Shown here: positions 32,501-48,853 of the stretch, piece by piece
Numbering within the stretch: position 1 is the stretch's first letter
Layout of the letters: every line of letters starts with the position of its first letter
Source of the DNA: Asterochloris sp. CNOR1
Lineage: Eukaryota > Chlorophyta > Trebouxiophyceae > Trebouxiales > Trebouxiaceae
DNA length: 64,000 bases
Direction: 5' to 3'
Assembly (NCBI GenBank): GCA_963969365.1
Contig: OZ017761.1
Location: 1,178,001 to 1,242,000 of the forward strand
The notes under the pieces: model-generated
What the model was told of the DNA's origin: nothing
What the model saw: only the letters and a program-made list of their open reading frames with translations
Databases searched by the model: none
Program-made: the position numbers and the translations under genes

Positions 32501-35500
32501 GCAGGCATTCTAATCAGGCACAGCACCTGACAAGGACCATGAAAAGCCTGTGGTGCCTGTGCAGAGCAGCCCTCTACAACAACATGCCCTCTGGACCCTT
32601 GCTGCTCCTGAGAGATGCTGAAGGCATGGTCCTGAGCCTGCTGCCCATGAATATCATGCTCACCTTGACATCGATCACCACCTCTGGGGCAGCGTTGGGG
32701 TCAGCGTGCCCCTTGCATGAGATTGCGCGTTCATTCAGCATGTCCTCTGAGACCGTGGTGTTGCTGCCCTCAAAGCTGTCCAGGAACGTATGCGCCAGGA
32801 TTGTGATGCATAGGAAGAACAGGTTGGCAAAGATGAGGACGCCCACACCCAGCCACACCCACCTGCACGTGTCCAGGTGACAGCTCTGTTGGGCAGACCA
32901 CCCAGCAATGACTGCAAATGCATCAACAGAGCCTTGCCCTGACCGGCCCACCTGCAAGACAATTGTACACAGGCATCTAGTTTTGAAGCCTTAGACAGGA
33001 AGAAGGGTGGGCAAAACTGGATGCCAGCGACAGGTATCTGCGTGCATGAGCGCAGGCAGCTGTGCTACTGTCCAGCGAAAGTGCTGATGCAGGTTGGGGT
33101 TCGACCTATCTGGACACAACCTTGAACGACGCAGGAAGCCCTAGTCGCAAGACATGCCAGAAGGTTGGCGCCCTGGCCTTCCAGTGGAAGCCAGGTCAAC
33201 TTCCAGGCAGTGACAGACTCCAGAGAGCAGAGCTTCTGAGGCAGCAGTGGCCACCAGGCGGGGCACCATGCTGCAGGCAGCGGCAGTGTCACAAGCCATG
33301 CCAGGCACATTTTTCAGAGGGTCCAGCAGCTGACCAGTAATGGGATATGAAGCCGTAGGTTGCCAGCTGGTTGTCGCCCACGCTCTGTGTGCTGCCAGGG
33401 ACCAGCAGATTCTGCCAGCGGGGGTCAGTGAACTCATTGATCAGGATGGCACGCTGGGCATACTGCATGGGGTTGATCCAGAAGACCCAGACCCTGCAGC
33501 ACGGGATGGCTGACACCTCAGGAAGCAGACAGGGGCTGCAATTGGGCGCAAGATGTCTCAGGAGGCGGGCATCTTGTCTGACAAAGACTGATGACCCCAA
33601 CCGAGGCACACGCACCTGCTGGCCACTGCTCTACTCAAGTCAGCCAAGCTCTGATGAGCAGGGGTCCTTTAGCAGGCAGAAGTATGACACCAGCGCAGGC
33701 CAGCACTGGTGAGTGGTCTTGCAGAACTGAGCCTTGGCCCAGAGCAGGTGGTGCAACGGGCAGCAGTATGACGCACGTCCAGGGGTGGATGTTGTCCTTG
33801 ACCAGCACAAAGCCACCCATCAGGATGACACAGAATAGCGCCATGGACCCCAGAGCGTTGGCCACCACGATGTTCCTGGCGAGGCTGCCGATGGCCCGGA
33901 ACAGGGAGATGGCCATGTCTGCAAGGCAGAGATGCACCACCTTGGGTCAGCAACAGAGCAATGGCCTCAAACACAGCTCCAGGGAAACAGCCAATTTGAC
34001 TACAAGACATGGGGACCTCTGCCACCGTGCAGCACCTCTCTGGTGACTGCTGCAGACTGAATACCTGGAATGATTCCCAGCACCGTGCAGCAAGACTGAG
34101 GGATGGGCGGGGGGGGGATGGTTGAGCTGGGCAAAAATGAGTTTGAGAAGCATTCAGCTCCACCACTACTCACTGTGGATGAGGAAGATGATCAAGTAGT
34201 ACATGAAGAACCTGCCAGCATTTGGAGCCAGCCCCACCTCCCAGTAGGTCAGGGCTGCAAAGCAAACAAGTGCAGGTGTCAGAGCTTTGGAGAACGGATA
34301 GCTGGCGGCTGACCCTGCATGGGCCATGCTGGCTTTCAGCACTCAACATGAGCAGCAAGCCTGAGGTCACTGCGATCCCCATGGCAGACAGGTTGCATGC
34401 AGCTGCGGTGACCAGTGCTCCACCAGGCCAAGTGTGGACGGGCACACTGCAGTTGGTGGCTTCAGTCTGAGGGTCAGGCAGCCACTGAAGCGCTGCAAGC
34501 CGGCAGAGGGGTGCTGGACTATCAAGACTTCTGCAGCATATCATGTGCAGGCGCCCTCTGCAGGTGATGCCATCCAGTTCCAAGAGCTAGTGGCCCTGAA
34601 GAAGGCTACGACGCACACAGTGTCTCAGTGTTCGACACCAGCCCTGCCGCAGCAGAGAGGCATGAATGGTTTGAGGCATGCACTCACCGACCCAGATGGT
34701 GGTCTCCAGGAAGGACACCGGCACCCGTCCCAGGTTGGTGGGGACAACATAGGCCCAGGTTGGAAAGAACAGGGCGTCACGCTGCTTGTAAAATACAGGC
34801 AGGCGGTCGATCTGTACAGGAACAGCATAAGTGACTGTGGACTTGACGCAGTCAGTGCAGAGGGGCTCTGCTCTTGCGGGGTCCTTGAGCCATGTGCGGA
34901 TAATGACTCAGCACAGGCATGCGTCTCAAGATGTGAGGGGCAGGCAATTCTGAGCTGGCAGGCGCACTGTACTGCAAGGACTGAACAGCAGTAGATTGGA
35001 CGCGGCGTCAGAGCGCAGAGGGCTCAGCTGAGGCAAGCATACCAGGGCGACTGGAGCAAGGCGCTAGCTGCAATATGCACACTGGGGCGGTGGGGGCTGG
35101 CTTGCCCACCGGGGGACTTTGTGACTTTGTCATGACCTAGACCCCAGCAAGTGGATTCTGGGATCAGAGACAACACCCAGGCACTGACCGTGAAGGTCAT
35201 CTCAGCAATGCCATTGAAGAACATCTGGAGAAGTGAGAAGAAAAGCATGGCGGCATAGGACTGGGCCTGGTTTGTACTGTTGGGGTGCAGCTGTGTCCGC
35301 AAGAAGACTGTGCCCACAATGAATGCCACAATGCCAGCCTGCAGGCAGGGATTGGCTGAGAGGGTGGCAACAGCTCAAGGTCTGGTGCAGGCCTGCAGGC
35401 TCCTTCCCCAGTGACAAGGCCACTGCTGCAGGCATGAACTGATGGTGCCAACTCCAGAGGCTGGATGGCAAGCAGAGGTCTGGAAGAACAGTGATCAAAG

Positions 35501-38500
35501 GAGCTCCTTCGATGAGAACTACACTGAAAGCTTACCTGGGTAGCCTTGAAGATATAGACAAAGCTGTTCCTCTCCACCAGCATGTACTCACGCCTCAGCA
35601 GGGCCTTGAAAGACTGCCAGCCTGCATCACAGGGGTTGCCCCATCAGAGGCAAGCGGAAGCACAGCAGCGCCAGTGAAGTGCCCACTGCAACTGGCATAG
35701 CAAGATGGTGAAACCCGCTCCCTAGCTCCCAGCTGTGCTGCACATGCACATCAATATGCCAGACACGCCCCACATGACACGCAGCCTTCTAAAAGTGGCA
35801 GCCTTCAGCCTGCGCATGGACAGGACACAGTACAATGGCAAGGGCATCATAGCCAGCTGGACCCCGCACTCACTGGAGAGGGCATACTTGTCGTAGACCA
35901 GCGCCTGCTTGTGCGCAGACCCGGCAGGGTAGGGCACTGACAGAGCCTCGACATTGCGCTGCCCTGTCTTGTACTGCTTGAATGCGTCTGCAAATGCCAT
36001 GACGGGCACGAACTTGTACGGAGTCTTGGTATTGAACCAGTATTGCTGCAGCAGAAAGGAGGGGCTGAGAGCTTTGACGAGGCTGCAGAGCATGGCTTGA
36101 TTGTGAATTAAGAGGGGGTGCAATGAAGGCTTTGATTACTGGCTGCTGCACAGCAGCTCCAGCAGTCCGACAGAAACAGGGTGACTCTTAACCCGAGCTG
36201 CGCCACCGCATGGCAGTGCGGAAGGAATCCATTGTCCATTGTTGACAACAGTGCTTCAGTGCCTAAAGTGGCGGTGCAGCTCACCTGCTGGTCTTTCCTA
36301 GAGGTGACCTGAAGGCAGCCACACAATCACAGTGAGTAAAGAGCTTCAGTTGGTGACTTAGTCAGCACACAGCCAACAAGACTCTAGGCCTTGGCTCAGG
36401 TGGAGTAAGCAGTGGCAAAGGATTGAACTTCAAGCTGCTGGGGCAGAGGGCAGCGAAGTGCTGGACAAAGCACTGATGCCACACCTCCTGCAGGAAGTCA
36501 GGGACGGCCTTCCTTCCAGGGATCTTGAAGCCGCAGGACTCAAAGAAGGGCAGCACCTCGTCACGGGGCCCATGGTACACAACAAGGCCTGCAGGTAAAG
36601 CGCAGCTTTGAGCACACGCGCCACGCTCTGGGCTGCCACCAGACCACACAGATTCAGGCAAGCAGTGTCGGCCTCTCCAAGGTTGCATGGACCAGTGCAG
36701 ATGGACCCTGCAACATCATTTGCAGGAGGGCAGCTCAGACATGAAGGGATGCAGCTGGGTAGAGGAGTACACACTTCAGCAGCTTGCACATTTGTAGGAT
36801 GTCTGCCTAGGAGTGCTTATGCACCGCAGCAATGTGGCCAGGGCGGTCAAGCTGGCTGCAAGCTGCAGAGGGGGCTTAGGCATTTGCAGCTCACCCTCGG
36901 ACAGCAGCAGGATGTCATCAAAGAGATCATAGCACTCGGGGGCTGGCTGGAGCAGCGCCATGAGCAGGGTTGCCTGCCGGTGGTGCACAAAGTCGCGCAT
37001 GCACTTCACGATCTGGAAGGTGCTGCTGCTGTCGAGGCCAGTGGAGATCTGCAGGCAGGGCGGGGTGTGTGGTGTCAGGACAGCATGCGCAATCTCAATC
37101 AGATGGGATCTGCCGCGTAGTGAGACTTTGCCTGCCTGTGCATGTGCCAGGTTCACAACTAAGCAGCATGCTGTGGCTGCAAAGCCACACAGTCTGGCAC
37201 CGCCACATGCAGCTTGAGCAGCCGGCAGCCTTGTCAAGCCCACCTCGTCCAGGAACAGGGTCTTGCAGGGACCCACAATCATCTCCCCAGTGGTGACACG
37301 CTTCTTCTGGCCACCGCTGATACCTCGAATCATATCATTGCCCACAATGGTGTCCATGCAGACCTGCACCAGCAATGGAGATGGTGTCAGCAGACAGGCA
37401 GTGTGACGTCGCACTGATGAACAGGCAGCGCAGCCTCAAGCAGCGGATTGGGAAAGAACTTGCCATGACGCTATCATGTCACGAGCCTGGCCGCCGCTGT
37501 TGGATACATAGCAGTGTATGCAATAGGTGCACAGATAGGTCAAGCAGCGCTTCAGCTGCACACAAATTTGACGAGCACCATGTTCTGCCCCAGCTGAGCA
37601 TGTGTGCCTAGCTGAGCCTGTGCAGAGCGCAACAAGGCAGCACCTCACAGAGTCAGGGACAGCCAAGATCCCAAGTGAATAAGCAGCACACAGCTGCCTA
37701 TGATGCCCAACCACTGAACAGCGTTTGATCAGGACTCAGAGCCAGCCTCAACATTCCCAGTACCTGGGAGCTCAGCACACAGCTGCCCACAACCCCACCA
37801 AGCCTTTCATCAGCACTTACGTCAAGCCCAAGGATCTTGATGATGTAGTCAGAGACCACAGTCTCGCGCTTGCCCTTGCGCACTTCAGCCTTCATGAAGG
37901 CGTCCAGCCAGGGGTCCACATCCTTGATGCCCTGCTCCTTTTCCCGCTTCAGCAGCTCCTCCAGCTCCTCTGCAGCAATGAAGTCACCAGGTTGAGCCCA
38001 AAATGGAGTGCACGCTCCCGAGCACGGCACATTGTAAGCACTGTTCTCCCTCTCCTCTGCCTCCCCTGGCTGTCACCATACTTGCAGAACTCGTCGTGCA
38101 GCCCCTGGAAGGGATGCATCATCCCCACTTAAGGAAGCAAATGTAGGGGTGCCGAGACATGCATTGTGGTCAGCCCTCAGCAGACTGTTGAGTGCAGACA
38201 AGGTTCTGCCCTGCTCCTCAGCACTTCCTCCAGCTTGTCTACAAAATCAAAATGAATTGGCTTTTGTGACTTTGGGTTTGCAGGAGACTCTGACTTGAAA
38301 CACGGTCCTTGTAAGCAAGCAGGCCCTGAGCTGTTACTGACGGCATGTGCATCCTTTCAGATTGGTGCTTGCCTGAGCACAGCTGCTGAGCACTGCTCTG
38401 GTCCTGGGTGCGGCAGCCTGCTGCCCTGCCCACAAGCTTCCCGACTGATGTGCTTGACGTGTGCTTGCACAGAGCCAAGCACCCAGATTGCAATTGGTCC

Positions 38501-40748
38501 GGGCACTTGCTTGTGAGGGCTCACCTGGCTTTAGCAATGGCCTCAGCTCAGCCCCTGGGTTCTGTCCTGAGTGCCGTGTCAGGCGTAAGAGATCCCCACT
38601 TTGCTGTCAGTGTCAACATCATGCGGTGCCCTGGGGCGCTGCTGTGCTCAATAGCTGCCTGCTGGGTGGAGGTCCATGGCCTTCAGCCTGATGTGCTTGA
38701 GCTTCTTTTGGCTTCAGCCAACTGCACTCCTCAGAACTGCAACTAGTGCATGCATCAGAGTCACTGTTGCTCACCAGCCTTGTGCCCCACGCCCTGGCAG
38801 CGAGAGCTGAAGTCGAAGGTCTCCCGTACAGTCAGCTCCCCCAGGTGGATGTCGGTCTGATCCACATAGGCCGCTGTGCGGCGTGGCACAAATTCGTTGA
38901 AGTGCTTGCCATTGTAGGTGATGTTGCCATCAATCTGCAGGGGGGCAATGATGCTTTGGATTGGGACACTCCTGGGCCACATTGCCATAGCCTGTTGCTT
39001 GCCGAAGCGATTAGCAGCCACTCTCTCACCTTCAGGTCTGAGCCGATCAGCTTGCCAGACAGCGCCTGCAGCAGGGTGGACTTGCCGGCACCAGGAGGAC
39101 CAAGTAGCAGCGTCATGCGCCCTGCAAGCATGCAACGAGCTGCTGGGTAGAAGCCAGAACGTCAGCCTTTGATCTGGTGTGGTGAGCCCCAGATCGTCAG
39201 ATCTGCGGGCATACATTCAGCACAAGGCAGAGGGGAGCCAGGAATGCCAGCCCTGATGTGCTAACTCCAACATGTGTGGGCAAGCGGCAGGCGTCCTGCT
39301 GTACATGCATAGCCAGAAGCCATCAGCAAAATTGCCATGAAGAAAGCAGGACAGGCTTCAAGCGCAGATGCCAGAACTCTGGCATGCCTCACCGGCGGGG
39401 ATGATGCCACTGACATTGTCCAGCATGGTAAACTTGCGCTTGTTGCTCTTGACAAGGCGCAGCATCTGCAAGTATTTCTGCAGAGGCATGTAGAGGGGTC
39501 GGGCAGCAGGGCTGGCAGCCCGTGCAGACTGGCAAAGCTGCCCACTAACGATGACTAATCAAATTCTCAGGTGACCACTCCGGCAGGCAGCAGGCCTCAC
39601 GCCCCTGCTCAAGAGGCTGGAGGGCAGGCAGGCAGCGAACAAACGCCACAGGCAGGGCTATGCAAGGCAGTGCTGGGTGCAGGTGGTACTTCTGGGGCTG
39701 CTCACGTCCACCACATTTCTGTAACTATTCAGCACGGTAGGCAGGGCTCTGCTGCCCACGTAGACCGAGGACTCCACATTGAGGTTCTCAAAGCGCACTT
39801 CCACTTTGGCAAGTTCAATGCCGACCCTGCAGCACACGGCAGACAGCGCAACCCGTCGCACGCCACATGTAAGAAAATTTGTGTGCTGCATCAGTGCGCA
39901 TCAGCCAGCATCATAGTGCAGGCACATGCATGGTTGCACAACGACGGCCACAGCAAGTAGAGCCATATGTGGTTGAGGGTGTAGAAGACAGTATGGGTGA
40001 CGCAAGGCATGACATAAGCTTCCATTGCGCAACACTGCTCAAAACCTCATGCTCACAAGCAACCACATGTGCAGGCTGCGCCCCGCTGTCTCACCTGTCC
40101 ATCCTTTCTCGCACTCTGCGCAGCATGAGCTCCTGGTCTTGGTCCTGCGTGTTGAGAGCCCGGGCCACCAGTTCCTTCCTGGTGTCCCTCCCAGCCTGCA
40201 AGCATGGCAGCACAAGCTCCATGGCTGCTCACAAAGACATGCACCTCAAGTCAGGAGCAACTGCTGCGCTACTAATAGACATCCCATGTCCTGGCATGAA
40301 CTGCAGGTGAGCCTCACTTTGTACAGATCGATCTCGCGGAGGCCCTTCTCTGCATCTTGGTCCTTGCCTGAAGTCAGGGGAGAGTGATCAGGGAAGGAGC
40401 ATGGTGATCTGCCATTGATTGTTGTGAATGTTGCTAATGAAGATTCACAGCATCAGCAGCCAGCAGCCTGCCAAGCAGGTCTAAGATGCACAGCATCAGC
40501 AGCCAGCAGCCTGCCAAGTAAGTCTGCAGAGTCTGCCAGGCAAAATGAAGCAATTCGGCCACATTATGCTGAGGCGCCATGACACACCCACCCGCTGCAG
40601 GAAGATAGGCTGTTCTCCTCCTCCTCAGGCTGTCCAGGCCGGACAGCCTCTCTACTGCCGCTTGCTCAAGCTCTTGAAAGTCTTGGGAATGCCTGGTGAT
40701 GACATCCTGGTTGCCCCGACTCCCCAGATCGCCCGTGGGCAGAGGCAT
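23501..40748 (-). CDS. Full-size ABCG (PDR-type) ABC transporter
   Basis: A plasma-membrane-type exporter with the reverse layout NBD1-TMD1-NBD2-TMD2, spread over 17 kb in many small exons. The ATG at 40748 starts exon 40748-40592; later N-terminal exons are 40367-40318 and 40195-40095. NBD1: Walker [10 protein letters not shown] (39101-39075), [19 protein letters not shown], signature GISGGQKKR (37324-37298), Walker [24 protein letters not shown]1 spans about 36000-33300 ([19 protein letters not shown]). NBD2: [19 protein letters not shown] (about 30500), SGYVEQFD-like Q-loop region, [24 protein letters not shown] (29522-29496), [36 protein letters not shown]2 follows ([43 protein letters not shown]), then [13 protein letters not shown]. 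The last exon is only 21 bp (23521-23501) and supplies LNFQKR and the stop. PDR proteins export diverse hydrophobic compounds; the substrate is unknown. Confidence 0.93.
24243..24307. repeat. 22-bp tandem repeat, three copies, in an ABCG intron
   Basis: TGACAGTATGCAGGCTATGC and its two successors (24265 and 24287) form three nearly perfect 22-bp units. It lies within intron sequence of the ABCG gene. Confidence 0.8.
26968..27110. repeat. About 75-bp tandem repeat in an ABCG intron next to an acceptor
   Basis: Two units share CTGCTGTGGCTTGGGGACAG followed by GCACTTGG, and the lead CAGCACACA. The array abuts the acceptor of the exon coding [13 protein letters not shown] (minus strand, 26954 downwards). 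Similarity of the unit to the exon start itself is weak. Confidence 0.7.
27785..27950. repeat. About 81-bp tandem repeat in an ABCG intron next to a donor
   Basis: Units share CCAGCGCATGGATGCTG and GGCTGCTGCA blocks, with roughly two and a half copies. On the minus strand the array follows the donor of the exon coding [11 protein letters not shown]. Confidence 0.7.
31955..32015 (-). repeat. Coding 24-bp tandem repeat (RSIDPTSR) in the ABCG linker
   Basis: In the linker between TMD1 and NBD2 the peptide RSIDPTSR occurs twice in tandem, coded by near-identical 24-bp units (core CGAGAGGTAGGGTCAAT on plus). A Ser/Arg repeat here could be a phosphorylation site in a region that is often regulatory; that is inference. 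Confidence 0.65.
33675..33775 (-). repeat. Donor copy after the ABCG exon ending KDNIHPWT
   Basis: Minus-strand intron start GTGCGTCATACTGCTGCCCG (about 33770) recurs as GGTGTCATACTTCTGCCTGC about 70 bases further on. Confidence 0.55.
37650..37820 (-). repeat. Donor-side ladder in an ABCG intron
   Basis: On plus, the 37735-37815 segment (ACTCAGAGCCAGCC..., AGCACACAGCTGCCCACAAC, CATCAGCACTTACGTCAAG) is repeated at about 37650-37735 (AGTCAGGGACAGCC..., AGCACACAGCTGCCTATGAT, GATCAGGACT). The right-hand end is the donor of the exon coding [10 protein letters not shown]. Step about 85 bases. Confidence 0.7.
40446..40519 (-). repeat. 43-bp tandem duplication in ABCG intron 1
   Basis: CACAGCATCAGCAGCCAGCA followed by GCCTGCCAAG occurs at 40446 and again at 40489. 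It lies inside the first intron (40591-40368). Confidence 0.85.
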
Positions 40749-42065
40749 GCCGGGCAGATGCCTGGTGCCGGGCGCCCTCTCTTAGTCGCTGGGATGGCCT
40801 AATTAGGCATGCTCATGTGGAGAGTCTGAACCTCAAGGAGCACAGCAAACCACAAAAGTCGTAACTGCTGAGGAGGAAGCTGTAGAACTGCTGCTGCCCA
40901 TCGTCCGGCACTTTGCAGCTCAAAGTTCCACTGTACTGCTCACAGGCCAGTCATTAGCATCTTCAGCACTTCAAGATAACCTTATCATTGCTGCCACTGC
41001 ACACGCCAGCTGCCAGATCTCTGAATCATACGTTCACGCCTTGCCACATGCAAGCATGGGCCACCAGTGCTCCAAGAGAGAAGGTGGAAGTCTTCAATGT
41101 TGCTGGCTCTCTGCTTGATGCTGACCTTCTCAGGGGCCTTGCGCCATCAAATGCCACCTGCAGGTAACCGATATCTCTCATTGACTTGTGCTGGTGGTGC
41201 ATGATTCAACAGAATCTCGCCCAGCCCTGCAGGCCCCTTGTAAGGCTGACTGGCTGGGGGGCTGGAGCTTGCAGCAGGTTCTCGTGAATTTAAGTGCTGT
41301 CTAGGAGTCAATGCTCCCTGCTGGCCATCCAAGAGTGCGCAGGCTTGAGCAAGGGTTCATAATGTTGGCAGCCACTCAGCTTGCACACCAAAGATTGCGC
41401 CTGCTGAGGCATGAATGCCAGGTGGCAGCCATGCACTGTCCCTAGCCTCTTGGTGGTGTTGCGTTGCGCCAAATATTCCTGGCAGGGTCACACCTATGCT
41501 GTGACATTGCAATGCAGAGGCAGCAACATCTCATTCTGGCCTTAGCTTGAGTGTCCACTGAGCCCAGCAAGCTGTGTGCGCCCTTTAGGTGTGGCAGCAC
41601 CTGCAATGGCGATGACCAAATGTCCTGCTGAGACAGGGACACTGCCAGCTGCTGCCTGAGACTGCAGGAGTCTTGATGCAAAAGCCTCCTCATGTGCCAG
41701 TCTGTCCAGACCGCCACCTGCAGTGCACAGGATGTGCACCTGGCTGAGCAAGTCCTTGGAGAATTTTGCCAGCTGCAGTGCACTTTGCACCAGCAAGCTC
41801 ACTAGCCAGGCGCTGGCTACAGCTGCTTGGTCTCAGCGCAGTCAAAGCATCCTGGAGGAGCCTGATATACCACCAACAATGGCTTACATTGCAGCATTGG
41901 TGGACTAAATATCGCCTAGCAAGCACATTCAGCAGAAAGCCGTGGCCTGCCAGCATGAAATTACAATGAAACGTCACTGACTTTCAGCAGATATGGGTTG
42001 CGCAGCGTGCACGGCTGGCCTCAGGCATGCATTTCATTCTGCACCCGCGCTTGGCACATGGCTGT
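40749..42065. other. 1.3-kb region between ABCG start and centrin end; possible small minus-strand ORF
   Basis: This holds the ABCG promoter/5'UTR and the centrin 3'UTR. A minus-strand open frame at 41542-41802 (contains LVQSALQLAKFSKDL and PVSAGHLVIAIAGAA) has amino-acid content like a real exon, but I cannot recognise a family or connect it to other exons. I do not call it a gene. Confidence 0.4.
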
Positions 42066-44755
<2,690 letters not shown>

Positions 44756-44930
44756 TGTGGTGTGTTAAGTGGCGACAATCAAGACAGGCAAGGCCACCTC
44801 CTGGGGTGTCTGCCAGCAACGTCCTGACCTGGGCTGCACCGCAAAAGAGTTGTCTTGCAAAATTTGACTTTCAAAAGCTTTTTCGCTTTCTTTTTTCAGA
44901 GCTTCAGAACCGTTCACCAGTGTGTCCACC
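44756..44930. promoter_or_regulatory. Divergent promoter, centrin / FabG
   Basis: 175 bases lie between the two start codons. They include a T/C-rich stretch (about 44875-44900, TTTTCGCTTTCTTTTTTCAG) just upstream of the FabG ATG. No defined element recognised; a shared bidirectional promoter is inferred from position only. Confidence 0.4.
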
Positions 44931-47069
<2,139 letters not shown>

Positions 47070-47285
47070 CCGCCCATGATTCACCCCACTGCCCACCAAA
47101 TTACAAGGTTGAAGCAGCGTTATGGTCAAAGGGCATCTGAGTGAAGCGAGAGCTGAGTGTACCAGTAAAACATGCAAGTATTGCCCTCAGCTGATGTCGT
47201 TTATGGCCAAGCCGGGGCTGGCAGGCTTTGCTGCCAGACATTCTATTACTGCCAGCAGCTCTCACAGCATCATGAGTGATGCTGT

Positions 47286-48574
47286 CTACTGCATCACGAG
47301 CCTGAAGGCGTCTGCATCAACAGGAGGAAACCTGTTTATCCATTGGGACCCTCCTTGGCTGGTGTGAGGTGGTGGCTCATAGACGTGTACGCATGGCTGG
47401 GTTGCGGTGTTGTGAACCAGCTGCAGCAGGCTACAATGCAATTGAAGCTGCTGCTGGATGCCAACCAATCACCCCCTGTGCTCACCGTTGGTGACTTGGA
47501 AGCTGCTGCCGGCAGGCACGAGGTGAAAAGCCTCGCTGAACATCAGGTGTGGACCAGTTGGCTCTGTCTGCAATGAAGAGGAGGGCATCATGTCACAAAC
47601 CGCAACATGGGGCGCCATGCACCGGGACAGCCAGCCGCAGAGCACGTGCCAAGGCTTCAGCACTGAGGCAGAGCAAATTGAAGGCCCTCAGGCCTGCTTG
47701 CTGGTGCAGCTCTGTTCTCAATAAGCTGTGGCAAAACACAACCCAATGTGTGCCTGCAACGCAGTGACATCCATCCCCTCCCATGCAGTGCACCTGGCAT
47801 GCCTGCTGCCTAGCACGCCTCTTCCTGGCTGGCAGCATAACTGGTGCCACCACAAGCCTACCTGCAAGCTGCCTGTGACAAGAATGAGGATGCCTCCTGA
47901 GGGTGAGGGGTGAGCGTCCACAGTCTTAACATGGTGCTTCACCTGCCAGCCAAGAAGAGGACGCTTTGTTGGGATTGCCACAAGTGCAGGGGCCACTACG
48001 CCACAACGTGAAGCAGCGAGGTTGACAGCAGCTGGCCAGCCCAGCGCTTGGCTGCTGCTTAGCACGTCGCTGCTGACATTGGCCGCACTGCCAGGCACAG
48101 GTAACATCTAGGCTAGACAGCCCTTGCAGCCTGTTGCTGCCTTGAAGGCAGTGCAGGCTGAGAATCCTCATGTGGTCTTTGCATGTGGCACAGCCAGCCC
48201 AACCTGTTGGAAAGGCAGAGCGCCCAGCTTCTGTGAGATGGCCTGCTGGCCAATAACAGGGGTGCTGTCATTGAATGTCAGCACAGCTTGGTCTGAGTAC
48301 AGAGGTGTGACATTTGCACGGTTGCTGTCAAATGTGGTGTAGTAGTGATCTGTGAAGGCCTGCAACACCAGCTAGGCAGGCACCTGTGAGCTGTGCTCTT
48401 CTTGCAAATGGCCCAGGTAAAGTCAATTGAAGAGCACGTCATAGGGCATGGAGGCCACACCCGTTGTTGGTGTAGGTGTGGCAAGATTGCATGCCCAGGT
48501 GTCAAACTGGCACAGCATACTCTGCAACTTGACCATTTGCTCACCTTTGCAATCTGAGCAGCCTGATCCGCCAT
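47286..48574 (-). CDS. NTF2: Nuclear transport factor 2
   Basis: Five exons assemble to 124 residues, the normal size: 48574-48545, 48359-48204, 47942-47862, 47567-47486, 47311-47286. Sequence landmarks are MADQAAQIAK, AFTDHYYTTFDSNRANVTPL, VLTFNDSTPVIGQQAISQKL, LPFQQ, VKHHVKTVDAHPSPSGGILI, LVTGSLQ, MFSEAFHLVPAGSSFQVTN and a short final exon coding DAFRLVMQ. NTF2 is a small cone-shaped dimer that carries Ran-GDP into the nucleus through FG-nucleoporins. The acidic residues normally used to hold Ran lie in the FSEAF and N-D regions and are present. The last exon diverges from the usual DIFRLNYG ending but has the right phase and pattern. It is divergent from the LSD1-like gene over 279 bases. 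Confidence 0.95.
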
Positions 48575-48853
48575 GAATCCCCTAGATTGCTCTGATTCTG
48601 CATCCGTAAGGGCAAGTCAGCGAACGGCCGACATGCCAGGCACCAGGTCACCGAACAGGGCCTACCGCAGATAGGAGCGGACCAGAAGCCACTGGGTCAG
48701 GGCTACGGCCGTGAGCGAGCGATCTGAGCACCCTGGTAGCCAGCGGGGGTTCCAAGAGGGTCTTGCCATTCCTTCTTGCGCAAGAAGGAGCAGTATTGAG
48801 GCCCAGTGCTGAGGCAAAGAGCCTGAGGGGGACCAGATTCAGCTTTCCCAGGC
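48575..48853. promoter_or_regulatory. Divergent interval, NTF2 / LSD1-like gene
   Basis: 279 bases between the two start codons. A perfect short inverted repeat (CCTTCTTGCG CAAGAAGG at about 48771-48788) is visible; its meaning is unknown. A bidirectional promoter is inferred from arrangement only. Confidence 0.4.

Noticed and set aside
34100-34125. G-rich run (GGGCGGGGGGGGGATGG) as a possible G-quadruplex or promoter element
   Set aside because: It lies inside an ABCG intron and has one uninterrupted run rather than four spaced runs; no support for function.
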